37,101 bases of DNA from a virus: IMG/VR virus record IMGVR_UViG_3300017989_000232, positions 1-37,101 of that record, one strand, 5' to 3'. Of the stretch, positions 21,737-30,414 are shown piece by piece. The notes beneath the pieces were generated by a model. It was given only the letters and a program-made list of their open reading frames with translations. It was not told the origin of the DNA and ran no database searches. The stretch's first letter is position 1, and every line of letters starts with the position of its first letter. The position numbers were made by a program, and so were the translations under genes.

Positions 21737-22717
21737 CTACTTGGTGAGTACGGTGCTGAGCAGATAGCCCAAAGAGGCATCCATCACGACCGGCTCCACC
21801 TGCCGGCGCGCCCGCAGCACGTTCGATCGGATCTCTTCGTTGTAGTACGTTTCGGTTGTGAAATCGTACATTGAACCATCGCCCATCCAGTGCCGGTTGA
21901 CGGCAACCGTGCGCGTGGTCGGCCGTACCGCGCCCTTAGCGCGATAGCAGGCGAGGGCATAATCCGTGCTCCAGATCGAGCCGAGCGTCGGCGTGCCCTG
22001 CCCCTTGTTCGTGGTCATCCGGTAGCCGTCCGCCACGATGATTTCCTCCACATCGAGGAGTTTCGCCACGGACGAACGATTCGCCACCTTGGGATCCGCG
22101 CTCGATTCCGCACCGATGCGGTCAAGCACCGCATCGCATTCGAGCAAATGATCCCATGCGAGCCACGCGAGCACCACGGTATTGGGCGTGATACCAGTGT
22201 TTTCCTTTACCGCCCGAATCGCGATTTTGAGGTCGCCGATCGGATCGGCCGTGGAATGCTGATCCCAGGCCACGCCGTTGATCGCGGCGGTGTAGCCGGA
22301 AAATTCCGTGGTGCTGAAAAGCAGATCGGCCACGCGTTTTTCGTGCAGCGCGTGCTCTTTGTAGAGCACGATATCCGCGGCTTCCTGCTCCACATTGAAA
22401 TACCCGCCAGCCTGCGCCGCGCGATTGCGGTCGATCCGCATCTCGTGGCCACGCTCTTGAGTATCGTACGTGAATTGCGTATACTCGAATTCGCTCCGAG
22501 AATACCCGCCGCCGGCAGCGCGCCGGTCGTCCGGCTCGTCGAGGTACTGCTCTGAGGGGATCTTTTTGATCACACCGCTGGCGTCCTGCACCACCACCTC
22601 CGGGCATGCGAGGTCAGCCACGAAACCGCGGCGCATGCCGGTTACATCCCATTCGCGGTATACCGCGTTTTTCAGATCCGGCCGGTTGACGGCCGATGTT
22701 GCACTCGGGGTTACCAT
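21737..22717 (-). CDS. Major capsid protein (HK97-fold)
   Basis: A 326-aa protein from ATG 22717, preceded by AGGAGAAAGAATC. It has the segment order of an HK97-fold major capsid protein: N-arm, an E-loop region (EYTQFTYDTQERGHEMRID), the helical P-domain (NVEQEAADIVLYKEHALHEK, RVADLLFSTTEFSGY) and the A-domain (NTVVLAWLAWDHLLECDAVL, DVEEIIVADGYRMTTNKG). It follows the protease/scaffold and decoration genes, in lambda order (C, Nu3, D, E). A cleavage site for the prohead protease cannot be read directly. Confidence 0.83.
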   Translation of the reverse strand: MVTPSATSAVNRPDLKNAVYREWDVTGMRRGFVADLACPEVVVQDASGVIKKIPSEQYLDEPDDRRAAGGGYSRSEFEYTQFTYDTQERGHEMRIDRNRAAQAGGYFNVEQEAADIVLYKEHALHEKRVADLLFSTTEFSGYTAAINGVAWDQHSTADPIGDLKIAIRAVKENTGITPNTVVLAWLAWDHLLECDAVLDRIGAESSADPKVANRSSVAKLLDVEEIIVADGYRMTTNKGQGTPTLGSIWSTDYALACYRAKGAVRPTTRTVAVNRHWMGDGSMYDFTTETYYNEEIRSNVLRARRQVEPVVMDASLGYLLSTVLTK

Positions 22718-22777
22718 GATTCTTTCTCCTGTTCCTTGGGCCATCAGCCCGGTTTTACTTGCAAATCCTCGGCTGGA

Positions 22778-23620
22778 TTACTTGCGCACCAGCTCGACCG
22801 TCAGCTGCTGCAGTTCCAGCAGGTTCGAGGCGTGCTCCGCATCGAATTTGCCCGTGCACTTGAGCACGACAGCCGCCGAAAGATCTTCGGACGCCTCGGC
22901 CTTTTCCCAGCTTTTGGCCGCGGTACCGCTCGCGTCGAAAATCTGGAACCCGCTGCCCAGCACCTTACCGCTGGCACCGGAAGCGCTGACCGTGATTTCC
23001 GCGTCGATCACACAGATATCGTTTGCCGCGCCCGCCGCCACCACGGACGAAACGATATTTTCCGTGCCGAGTACCAGCGCGACCGTGCACTGCGGCGTAC
23101 TGTCGATGCCCGTGATTTTCGCTTTCGCGCGTACGCGGATCACGTCGCCGGCAGCCAAAACCCCGGCCGGGATTGTCGCGTACTTGTCGAAATCGGCCAC
23201 TGCCGAGCTGTTGGAACCCACGGCCGTGCTGGCCGTGATGTTAGCATACAGCAACCCGAGCTTGCCGGCTTCCGGCAGAACCTCTACGAGGTCATCATCC
23301 GCCGTCACCGTGGCCAGGGCCTTACCGATTTTGTAGCCGGTATTGGTCGCGGTCACCTTGCCGTCATCATCCGCGAACACGTCCGCATATGCGGAAATCG
23401 CGCCGCTCGCCACCAGCACGAGCGTGCCGGGCTTGTTTCCGAGCAGCGTAACCAACGCCGGCCGACCGCTCGCCACGTAAGCGCCATTTGCGCCCAGCGG
23501 CACCTCTCCCGCGTCACAATACACCGCATCGCCGGAACCGTCGTGCCGGACGAGGCGATATTTTTCCAGGGCTTCCGCCGAATCCAAAGTCAGATCCGGT
23601 GTGTCGTGATTCTGAGTCAT
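22778..23620 (-). CDS. Head decoration protein with C-terminal extension
   Basis: A 280-aa protein. The first ~125 residues (LVRHDGSGDAVYCDAGEVPL, KPGTLVLVASGAISAYADVF, GYKIGKALATVTADDDLVEV) resemble short DUF2190-like or gpD-like decoration proteins. The rest (residues 126-280) is an added beta domain (IPAGVLAAGDVIRVRAKAKI, CTVALVLGTENIVSSVVAAG) with a fibre-like character. It could project from the capsid surface. GGAGG lies seven bases before the ATG. The gene stands between the protease/scaffold and the capsid genes, as D does in lambda. Confidence 0.72.
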   Translation of the reverse strand: MTQNHDTPDLTLDSAEALEKYRLVRHDGSGDAVYCDAGEVPLGANGAYVASGRPALVTLLGNKPGTLVLVASGAISAYADVFADDDGKVTATNTGYKIGKALATVTADDDLVEVLPEAGKLGLLYANITASTAVGSNSSAVADFDKYATIPAGVLAAGDVIRVRAKAKITGIDSTPQCTVALVLGTENIVSSVVAAGAANDICVIDAEITVSASGASGKVLGSGFQIFDASGTAAKSWEKAEASEDLSAAVVLKCTGKFDAEHASNLLELQQLTVELVRK

Positions 23621-23679
23621 GTTTTTTCCTCCAAAATCGGCCGCATGGCCTTCGTTTTTTTTGTTCCTTGATCCGACTC

Positions 23680-24177
23680 CTACCGGCTGCCAACGGCCTG
23701 CAGATAGGCGTTATGCAGTTCCGGCTGTTTGTTGGCGATAGTCGCCTCCGGGCTTTTGTCGCCGGCTTCCACCAGCTCCTTGATGCGAGCGTTGTAAGCC
23801 TTTTCCGCATCGCCACCGGTGGCCGCCGCCGGCTCCACGTCGAGCGCGTTCGCGCCGACCGCGCCGAGGTCCGCCTTCAGCTTTTCGATTTCCTCGTCCT
23901 TCGCGCTTAACTCCGCGCGAAGTTTGCTGCCGGTCGCTTTCTCGATCGCCAGCTGTTCGAGCACTACAGGATAATGATCCTGCCGCGCCTCTTCCACGTC
24001 GTGGCCCATTTCCCATTGACTTCGCGCGAACGCGGAATCATTCGGGAAAGCCGTCTCCAACGCCTTCAGCGTTTCCACGCTTTTGGCCGCGGCTTCTTTT
24101 GCAGCGTCCGCCTGCAGGGCTTCCAGATCCGGAGTATCCTTTCCGGATTCGTTCGAGCCTTTCTTCATGCCTGCCAT
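23680..24177 (-). CDS. Nested scaffold protein (Nu3-like internal start)
   Basis: An internal ATG at 24177 of the protease gene is preceded by AAAGGAG six bases upstream, an ideal ribosome binding site. It would give a 165-aa protein equal to the C-terminal part: a helical, charged region (DLEALQADAAKEAAAKSVET, then ELSAKDEEIEKLKADLG) as expected for a scaffold. This is the same design as lambda C/Nu3. Confidence 0.72.
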   Translation of the reverse strand: MAGMKKGSNESGKDTPDLEALQADAAKEAAAKSVETLKALETAFPNDSAFARSQWEMGHDVEEARQDHYPVVLEQLAIEKATGSKLRAELSAKDEEIEKLKADLGAVGANALDVEPAAATGGDAEKAYNARIKELVEAGDKSPEATIANKQPELHNAYLQAVGSR

Positions 24178-25038
24178 GTTATTCTCCTTTATCCATGCGG
24201 CACTGTTCGGCCGCTCCTGTAATACGCTCTCGGCCGTGCCGACCGAATCAACCAATTTTAAATCCACGGCATCATGGCCGAGGTATACCTCTCCCGTGGC
24301 CAATTTTCTAACCGCTTTTTCTTCCATATCTCGCCCGCGCGCCACCGTCTCGATAAAGCTTTCGGTCAGAGCATCAACGATTTTCTGCTCGCCGGCGAGC
24401 TGCTCGGGCGTGACCTTATCACCCACAACCCCGAGCCCCTTATGCGGCCCCGAACGAATCACGTGCACCTTTATACCGCGCTCCTCGATCGCCTTTGAAT
24501 AATCCACAATCACAGAAAAGGTGCCGATGGAACCCACCAGCGCGTCATATGTAGAAACCACATGATCCGCCTGGCTGGCGAGGTAATACGCTGCTGACGC
24601 GCACAAATCATCCGCGAACGCCACCACCTCTTTTTCCTGCCGCGCCGCATAAATTTCGTCTGCGATCTCCTTCAACCCTACCGCCATGCCTCCAGGCGAT
24701 TCGATATGCAGGCAGATCGTTTCCACCCCATCATCCGCGCGCGCTTCCGCAAGGGCCTCTTGAATTTCATCGAAACCGGTCACCTGATAACCATATTCGC
24801 GCATCCATGAAGGCACGCGCTTAAGCAATACGCCATAGATAGACACGATGCCGGTTTTCCCTTCGCGCCGATACGCTATTGGCCCTTTCGCGCGATCAAC
24901 CGCGGATACGTCCATATCCTTATCTTCCACAGAAGCGAGCGAAGAGAAAAACGCTTCCAGCGCGTTCGCGCCCATTGCCCAGATTTCCGCGGAATAACTG
25001 GCCATCATCGCATGAGCAAAAATTTTTGGCTTTACCAT
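23680..25038 (-). CDS. S49-family prohead protease fused to scaffold
   Basis: A 452-aa protein. Residues 60-275 are an SppA/ClpP-like serine protease of the S49 family: nucleophile Ser148 (DDLCASAAYYLAS), general base Lys200 (RSGPHKGLG) and the surrounding SIGTFSVIVDYSKAIE. From about residue 288 the sequence changes to a helical scaffold region. The protease would mature the prohead and degrade the scaffold. AAGGGG precedes the ATG; the portal gene lies 12 bases upstream. It corresponds to lambda gpC, with the scaffold also made alone from an internal start. Confidence 0.85.
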   Translation of the reverse strand: MVKPKIFAHAMMASYSAEIWAMGANALEAFFSSLASVEDKDMDVSAVDRAKGPIAYRREGKTGIVSIYGVLLKRVPSWMREYGYQVTGFDEIQEALAEARADDGVETICLHIESPGGMAVGLKEIADEIYAARQEKEVVAFADDLCASAAYYLASQADHVVSTYDALVGSIGTFSVIVDYSKAIEERGIKVHVIRSGPHKGLGVVGDKVTPEQLAGEQKIVDALTESFIETVARGRDMEEKAVRKLATGEVYLGHDAVDLKLVDSVGTAESVLQERPNSAAWIKENNMAGMKKGSNESGKDTPDLEALQADAAKEAAAKSVETLKALETAFPNDSAFARSQWEMGHDVEEARQDHYPVVLEQLAIEKATGSKLRAELSAKDEEIEKLKADLGAVGANALDVEPAAATGGDAEKAYNARIKELVEAGDKSPEATIANKQPELHNAYLQAVGSR

Positions 25039-25050
25039 CCTGCACCCCTT

Positions 25051-26625
25051 TTATTCTTCCGCGGCATCGTCTTCACCTTCCGGCAAAATTTGGCCAGAAA
25101 AATTAAACCCGGCGCCGAGCTGCCAGCGCGCAACCTCTCGCCAGCTGACGTTTGCTTTCGGATTTATTTTATTAAGCTCGTCCGCCGCGGTCATCGCCAT
25201 ACGGATCATGAGCTTATTATCCTCGATCGTTTCGCGCGCGATCTCGTCATAATCCCTCCCACGCTCGCCCATTAACCCGCGCGGGCTATTAAGCCGATTC
25301 GCCAAAATCGCCGCATCCGCCTGCGCCTCCGCCAGCGGCTGGATATACCGAAACCCGGAATAAATGATTTTTGATTTCAGAATCCGCCGCGTCCGCCACA
25401 GACTTAATGCCTTCTGGCCCATGGACGGCACCCACTGCCGCACCTTCCAACGCCATATAGGCATTACCATCTGATCGCCGAAATCGCGCTGAATACGCAT
25501 ATGGCTTGTGCGCGCAGCATCCATGGCCCCGCGCCATCCGCTGAAATTCGTTTCTGACGCGTCCAGCAGCATGAGCACATACGGCATATGCAGCGGGCCG
25601 CCCATTTTCTGCAGCTGATATTTGACGTGCCGCATATGCTCCGCATTAGGCACGTTCGGCGTAAAGCCCGCCAGCTTTTTACCCGGCGGAAGTTCCGGCA
25701 GGGCCCCCGGCCGCAGCTTAACCGTGGTGATTGCGTCTCCGGATCCGGTCGTTTTAGATTCTTCTGTCCCGAGCACCGCGTGGCTGGGCGCTGCATTTTT
25801 ATCCGATTCAATCACTCCGGAAATAGCAGCCGCTTGCTGCGCTTTTAGGACCATCGCAAAATCGAGGTCATCAAGCATGCCCGATTCTACCATCACCGGA
25901 TGCCACCACGAATACCCGCGATTTGCGCTCACCCTATGAGTATTATACGAATGCAGCGCATACTGCAGATCATCCTCTCCATATATCGCATACCGCACCA
26001 AATTTTTATCATCCGTGCCGTATCCGCCATATGTAGGTTTTTTCGAAAAATAATACGCTCGCGGCACTGAATCGCCATCCAATTCAACGCCCGCGCTGAT
26101 AATCTTTCCATCAGATACCGATGCCGGGCTTACGCACCGATCCGCTTCCACCAACTGCACGCGGCCATCGTTAACGAGCAACGCGAAAATATCGCCATCG
26201 AGGATGGTTTGGTACATGGCGAGCCAACACATCTTGGAAAAATTCCGCTCGCCCTTAAAATCGCATTGTCGTTTATCACCCGCCCATTCATTCCATCGCG
26301 CTTTCAGCTCCGCGTCGAGCCCCTCGTCCCCCGTATCAGGCTCTACCCGCCAAGGCGAGGAAAATAGATGGTCAACAAGGCGCTCCATGGTCTGCCCCGG
26401 CAGCGAATCGTTCCGATCCATATGCCGCGCGACCTCGCGCACCATCCATAATTGGTATGGGTCGAGATGCGAATCACCCGTTCCGCCGAGTCCCGTCCGC
26501 TGGCGCATAAACCGATTTCCGGACGCCGCCGCATCAAGGCCAGCCACGTATTCGCGCTTTGCCTCCTGCCAATCCTCTTGGCCCTTATGATCAAAATGCT
26601 CTGAATTTCCAGGTCTTACTCTCAT
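25051..26625 (-). CDS. Portal protein (lambda gpB family)
   Basis: A 524-aa protein from ATG 26625, where CAGGGA lies upstream; the earlier in-frame ATG at 26655 overlaps the gpW-like gene and is less likely. It has residues typical of lambda-type portals: RTGLGGTGDSHLDPYQLWMV near the start, then RWNEWAGD, LAMYQTILDGDIFALLV, a stretch of conserved segments around GGYSWWHPVM-like residues, and the C-terminal MGQKALSLWRTRRIL. It forms the dodecameric ring at the capsid vertex through which DNA is packed. It is followed by the protease/scaffold gene. Confidence 0.85.
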   Translation of the reverse strand: MRVRPGNSEHFDHKGQEDWQEAKREYVAGLDAAASGNRFMRQRTGLGGTGDSHLDPYQLWMVREVARHMDRNDSLPGQTMERLVDHLFSSPWRVEPDTGDEGLDAELKARWNEWAGDKRQCDFKGERNFSKMCWLAMYQTILDGDIFALLVNDGRVQLVEADRCVSPASVSDGKIISAGVELDGDSVPRAYYFSKKPTYGGYGTDDKNLVRYAIYGEDDLQYALHSYNTHRVSANRGYSWWHPVMVESGMLDDLDFAMVLKAQQAAAISGVIESDKNAAPSHAVLGTEESKTTGSGDAITTVKLRPGALPELPPGKKLAGFTPNVPNAEHMRHVKYQLQKMGGPLHMPYVLMLLDASETNFSGWRGAMDAARTSHMRIQRDFGDQMVMPIWRWKVRQWVPSMGQKALSLWRTRRILKSKIIYSGFRYIQPLAEAQADAAILANRLNSPRGLMGERGRDYDEIARETIEDNKLMIRMAMTAADELNKINPKANVSWREVARWQLGAGFNFSGQILPEGEDDAAEE

Positions 26626-26626
26626 T

Positions 26627-26902
26627 TTAATCCCTGAAATCCTGCACATCAGCATACAAAACGCGCGCCTTCACGTTCGATGCGATCCAACTCTCCACCA
26701 TGGCGAGCTGATTATTGAGATTCGCCGTATTATGGCTGCGCGAAGCGCCGGATTGCGAAATACCGGCCGGTAATAACAACAGAAGCGCCCGCGTGGCGCT
26801 CCGAAATGCCTGTGCTTTGGTAGTATCACCGCTGCCGTCCGCATAATCTGCGTTAGCGAGGTAGGCCGCCTGAGCATCCGCGAGGTTCGCGTAGGTCGTC
26901 AT
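26627..26902 (-). CDS. gpW-like head-tail connector
   Basis: A 91-aa protein (LADAQAAYLANADYADG, KAQAFRSATRALLLLLPAG) located directly before the portal, as W is in lambda. Length and helical character fit gpW-type connectors, which bind the portal before the tail joins. The ATG at 26902 has no obvious ribosome binding site but lies just after a promoter-like element. Confidence 0.58.
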   Translation of the reverse strand: MTTYANLADAQAAYLANADYADGSGDTTKAQAFRSATRALLLLLPAGISQSGASRSHNTANLNNQLAMVESWIASNVKARVLYADVQDFRD

Positions 26903-26910
26903 TGCCGCAA

Positions 26911-26937
26911 AATATAGGGCCGCGCCCTATCCGTCAA
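26911..26937 (-). promoter_or_regulatory. Possible promoter with internal palindrome before head genes
   Basis: On the minus strand TTGACG (26932-26937) and TATATT (26911-26916) are 15 bases apart, shorter than the usual 17. The spacer is a perfect inverted repeat (ATAGGGC, three bases, GCCCTAT, 26914-26930). It could drive the head-tail genes separately from the terminase and methyltransferase block, with regulation through the palindrome. Confidence 0.4.
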
Positions 26938-27110
26938 TGGCGAATGGTGAAAATGGGTGAAGTTTTGGGCGATTCGGGCATATTGGGCGGATTGAGATAA
27001 TTGATCCGCACAGGATGCCCTCTAAGCGCGTTTCTCGGGCTCGCCTATGTGATTACATACCTGCGATCGGTGCGTTTTACCGGGCTGGCCAGGATGGCCA
27101 GGGATGCCCG

Positions 27111-28145
27111 TCAGGCAAATAATCCCGGCTGCGCCTCTTCGGCCTCGATGCGAGGTATGGCCAGGGCGTTAATATACTCTTCGTTAATTTCGATGCCGAT
27201 AAATTTACAATCAAGTTTCAGCGCAACCATGCCCGTAGTGGCCGCGCCCATAAATGGATCCATGACGGTACCGCCAGCCGGGCAGCCGGCCTTGATACAC
27301 GGATCGACAAGCCGCGGCGGATAGGTTGCGAAATGCGCCCCCGAAAACGGCGCGGTCGGAATCGTCCAAACGGTGCGCTTATTTCTGGAATCTACCAAAC
27401 CGCTAACCGCCGCGCTAAACGATTCGTTTTGTTTCGGCCGGCCTCTCTCGCGTCCTTTCTTATGGATAGCGCCATGCCCCCCTTGACCTTTCGATGTATC
27501 CCATCCGTCCGGTGTTTTCCATGCTTTTGCTTTTGGGTTCACGCCATGCCCGCGCGAATTGGTAGTTCCCGTGACGGGTTCTTTAATCGCCGCCGCATCA
27601 TAAAAATATTTTGGCGACTTGCTCATCAGAAAAATATACTCGTGCGCCTTTGTCGGTCGATCCGTAACGCTTTCCGGCATCGGGTTCGACTTGTGCCAGA
27701 TTATATCTGATCGTAAATACCACCCGTCTGCTTGAAGCGCGAAGGCAACGCGCCATGGGATGCCGATGATATCTTTGGGTTTGAGGCCATCAGGAACCGA
27801 ATGCCCCCTCTTCGTCATTGCCCCGATCCGTTTCGGTGTACCCTGGATTGACTTTGTTCCACCCGTATTGCTGGATGCCGCGTATGAATCGCCCAAGTTC
27901 AGCCACAGCGTTCCATCGCATCGCAGCACCCGCCGCACCTCCGCAAAAATTTCCACCATTTTTTCCACGTATTCCTCCGGTGTGGATTCCATGCCGAGCT
28001 GCCCGGCCATTCCATAATCCCGCAATCCCCAATATGGCGGTGACGTGACACAACATTGCACGCTTTCTTCCGACAATCCACGAAGAATATCGAGCGCGTC
28101 GCCGTGGTAGACGGCCGTCCGATCGGTTTTATATATGACCGTCAT
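27111..28145 (-). CDS. DNA amino-methyltransferase (beta class, SPPY)
   Basis: A 344-aa methyltransferase. Motif IV TSPPYWG is at 34-40 and the SAM-binding motif I DPFMGAATTG at 296-305, an order of the beta class. SPPY is typical of cytosine-N4 (or adenine-N6) methylation. The middle region 130-260, including HKKGRERGRPKQNES, probably holds the target-recognition part. It would modify phage or host DNA and protect it from restriction. The ATG follows a GGAG-AAAAAGG region. A PAPS-reductase-like gene precedes it by 38 bases. Confidence 0.88.
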   Translation of the reverse strand: MTVIYKTDRTAVYHGDALDILRGLSEESVQCCVTSPPYWGLRDYGMAGQLGMESTPEEYVEKMVEIFAEVRRVLRCDGTLWLNLGDSYAASSNTGGTKSIQGTPKRIGAMTKRGHSVPDGLKPKDIIGIPWRVAFALQADGWYLRSDIIWHKSNPMPESVTDRPTKAHEYIFLMSKSPKYFYDAAAIKEPVTGTTNSRGHGVNPKAKAWKTPDGWDTSKGQGGHGAIHKKGRERGRPKQNESFSAAVSGLVDSRNKRTVWTIPTAPFSGAHFATYPPRLVDPCIKAGCPAGGTVMDPFMGAATTGMVALKLDCKFIGIEINEEYINALAIPRIEAEEAQPGLFA

Positions 28146-28183
28146 TCCTTTTTCTCCAAATCATCCGCGCGCCCAGGATGCCA

Positions 28184-29128
28184 TTACAAATTAAATAAAT
28201 CCATCTGCCCGGATGGCTCTGATGGTATGCCGCAATGCCGCAATACCTCGCGCAGTCCCAATTTATCCATGCAATATTTCCATGCCTTCGGATGCGTTTT
28301 ATACATTAGCTGAAATCGGTTTGGCTCTTTTTCAAGATGAACGCCGAACATACAAAACATGCAGCCCGTGCGCGTATATCCCATATCGTAAATTTTGCTG
28401 TACGGTACGCCGAAACGCCTAACATATTCCCAAATATCCGCATCCGACCAAAAAGCCAGCGGCGTAGAGCGAGGCGTTTTTATCTCGTAGGCATTGCATC
28501 CAAAAGAAAGATACGTCTGCTTTCGCTGGCTTGCCTCGTCCGCCCGCGTCCCGATGAATGGCGCGCCATATTCTTTCTGCGCGAGTTTTGCCGGATTCTT
28601 TTTCATAATATCGCAGCATTTGCCGCTGATCTTAAATGGAGCTGAGCAAAGATACTGCCACTTTTTAGAAATCATCGACATTTCAGAACGTCGGCCAGCC
28701 GTATTTATTCCAGTAAGCCGCAAGCGCTTTGTTGCCGTTTCGCCTTTTGCAGATCTTACCTCATGGATATATTGAGCGTTTCTCTTTGAAATAACCGGAT
28801 AACCGTATACCCTCAATACCTCAATAAAATTCATTTTAGGGCGAACCCATTTAACGCCAGGCGTATTCTTTACGTGCTCTCTGATTTCTGGATATTCAAG
28901 CCCGGTATCAGCAAAAACTGCAGGTACATCAGGAAACGCAAGCCCGGCAGGATTATTGCGCACGAGATGCAATAGTACCGTGGAATCCATCCCTCCCGAA
29001 AAAGATACGCATACCTTTCCGCCGTGATGGTTATACCACTGCTCAATTTTACAGGCGGATGCCTGTATCTTTTCATCGAGCGTCCAGGATTTTCGGCGAT
29101 CGAATTCCTTTTCACTTATGCGCGCCAT
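28184..29128 (-). CDS. PAPS/APS reductase-family PP-loop enzyme
   Basis: A 314-aa protein of the adenine-nucleotide alpha-hydrolase fold. The PP-loop SFSGGMDST is at 42-50. Cys171-Cys172 (GKCCDIMKKNP) and C256xxC259 (GCMFC) match the iron-sulfur ligand pattern of assimilatory APS reductases, and Cys161 and Cys299 (RHCGIP) are also present. The fold activates sulfur or releases sulfite from nucleotides; related enzymes (DndC) act in DNA sulfur modification. Being between two DNA methyltransferases suggests a role with nucleic acid. Activity in the phage is not shown. Confidence 0.78.
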   Translation of the reverse strand: MARISEKEFDRRKSWTLDEKIQASACKIEQWYNHHGGKVCVSFSGGMDSTVLLHLVRNNPAGLAFPDVPAVFADTGLEYPEIREHVKNTPGVKWVRPKMNFIEVLRVYGYPVISKRNAQYIHEVRSAKGETATKRLRLTGINTAGRRSEMSMISKKWQYLCSAPFKISGKCCDIMKKNPAKLAQKEYGAPFIGTRADEASQRKQTYLSFGCNAYEIKTPRSTPLAFWSDADIWEYVRRFGVPYSKIYDMGYTRTGCMFCMFGVHLEKEPNRFQLMYKTHPKAWKYCMDKLGLREVLRHCGIPSEPSGQMDLFNL

Positions 29129-29172
29129 CTTTGCCTTCTAACTCGGTAACGCGCATTCCGCCCGCAACCAAA

Positions 29173-30192
29173 TCAAAATAACCGCATTTGCTCGCCATCG
29201 CCCAGCGCTTCAATCTCTACGCGAGCACGGCCCACGATACGCCGCTCTGCAATCTCAAAATAATTAGCATCAATTTCGATGCCGATAAAACCACGGCTCG
29301 TATCCCTCGCAGCCACGCCGGTGCTGCCGCTGCCCATCGTCAAATCGACCACCAAATCGCCCGCATTACTGAACGTCTTTATTAAATCCTTTAACAAAGC
29401 GACAGGCTTTTGGGTCGGATGGTAGCCGCTATAATCCTTTTTGTATCGCAAAATATTGGATTTATACCGGCCGCCCTCCCACAAGTTAAAGGTGCTGGGG
29501 AATTTCTCATTCATTTCTCGCAGCAGCCCATCCCGATAAGAGGTATCAATTTTTTTTAAGTCCGCATATTCCCGGTTAAAATATCCCGTCGATTGTAACT
29601 TTGCATAATTATCCGCAGTGGGCAAACAAAACTGCACGCCGCCAGTGAAGTAATGGCCGCCCATTTCATTGCCGAGAATATTCCTTATGCTCGCATTCGT
29701 AAGCCCCGCCTCTTCTTTTTCATCCAGAAAATAGCCCCTCAGCGGATGCGACCCATCGAAATCATATTTATGATTATTCTTGCTGAAAACAAGAACATCC
29801 TCGAAGAAAGCAACCGGGGCTTTTTTGGCGATTAAACTATTGGCAAAATGATCTTTTTCCCAAATCATGGGATAAGAAAACGGAATGCTCGGCAGCGCTT
29901 TGTTTTTTAATTCCGTGCTGAACGGATCCTGGCTGAACAAAACCATCTTGCCGTTTTTTCGCAGTATCCGATTTGCTATTTCATAAATTCTTTCTGTTTC
30001 AATAACGAAATCCCAGCACGTTTTACCCTGCATGCCATGCGATATATTTTCGCCATCGCCTATATCACGAACGACTCCATAAGGCAGATCGGACAAGATA
30101 AGGTCAACGCTTCCGTCTGCGATTTTATCGCTTTCGATCAAACAATCGCCGCGGTAGATGGTCGTTTGTTCCGATGAATGAATGATAGTCAT
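29173..30192 (-). CDS. Second DNA amino-methyltransferase (DLPY variant)
   Basis: A 339-aa protein from ATG 30192, in an ATGA overlap with the upstream gene; a much longer reading from 30390 is not supported. Motif IV is SDLPYG (DLPY at 35-38), a variant of the DPPY seen in adenine-N6 enzymes, and motif I is near the C-terminus (DLVVDLTMGSGSTG). The IWEKDH and AFFEDVLVFSK segments are typical of phage adenine methyltransferases. It is A+T-richer than the structural genes. It would give a second methylation specificity. Confidence 0.87.
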   Translation of the reverse strand: MTIIHSSEQTTIYRGDCLIESDKIADGSVDLILSDLPYGVVRDIGDGENISHGMQGKTCWDFVIETERIYEIANRILRKNGKMVLFSQDPFSTELKNKALPSIPFSYPMIWEKDHFANSLIAKKAPVAFFEDVLVFSKNNHKYDFDGSHPLRGYFLDEKEEAGLTNASIRNILGNEMGGHYFTGGVQFCLPTADNYAKLQSTGYFNREYADLKKIDTSYRDGLLREMNEKFPSTFNLWEGGRYKSNILRYKKDYSGYHPTQKPVALLKDLIKTFSNAGDLVVDLTMGSGSTGVAARDTSRGFIGIEIDANYFEIAERRIVGRARVEIEALGDGEQMRLF

Positions 30193-30404
30193 TCCTTTTT
30201 TTCCAATTCGCTTACGCGCCGCTCCGCAATCACCCGCGCGTACAAGCTCTTCGAAAGCTGCGCGCGCGTTTTGTAATAGCGTTCGCGCCACGAATCGCAT
30301 TCTGATTGCATGGCGGCGAGGCGTAATTTCAGGCTGGCGCATTCCGCGCATCCATCCTGCTGCGGCAGCTTGATTCCTCTGTGTTTGCAATATTCATCTT
30401 GCAT
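30189..30404 (-). CDS. Small coiled-coil Cys protein
   Basis: A 71-aa protein from ATG 30404 after AAAGGGG. It has YCKHRGIKL and CAECASLKLR near the start, a zinc-like CxxC pattern, and a long charged helix after it (KTRAQLSKSLYARVIAERRV). An in-frame extension to 30716 would overlap the upstream gene and is rejected. It overlaps the second methyltransferase by ATGA, so it may be a partner or regulator of that enzyme. Confidence 0.6.
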   Translation of the reverse strand: MQDEYCKHRGIKLPQQDGCAECASLKLRLAAMQSECDSWRERYYKTRAQLSKSLYARVIAERRVSELEKKE

Positions 30405-30414
30405 TTTATCCCCT

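Noticed and set aside
22736-23671. 311-codon plus-strand frame
   Set aside because: Antisense to the decoration gene; Arg/His-rich shadow composition.
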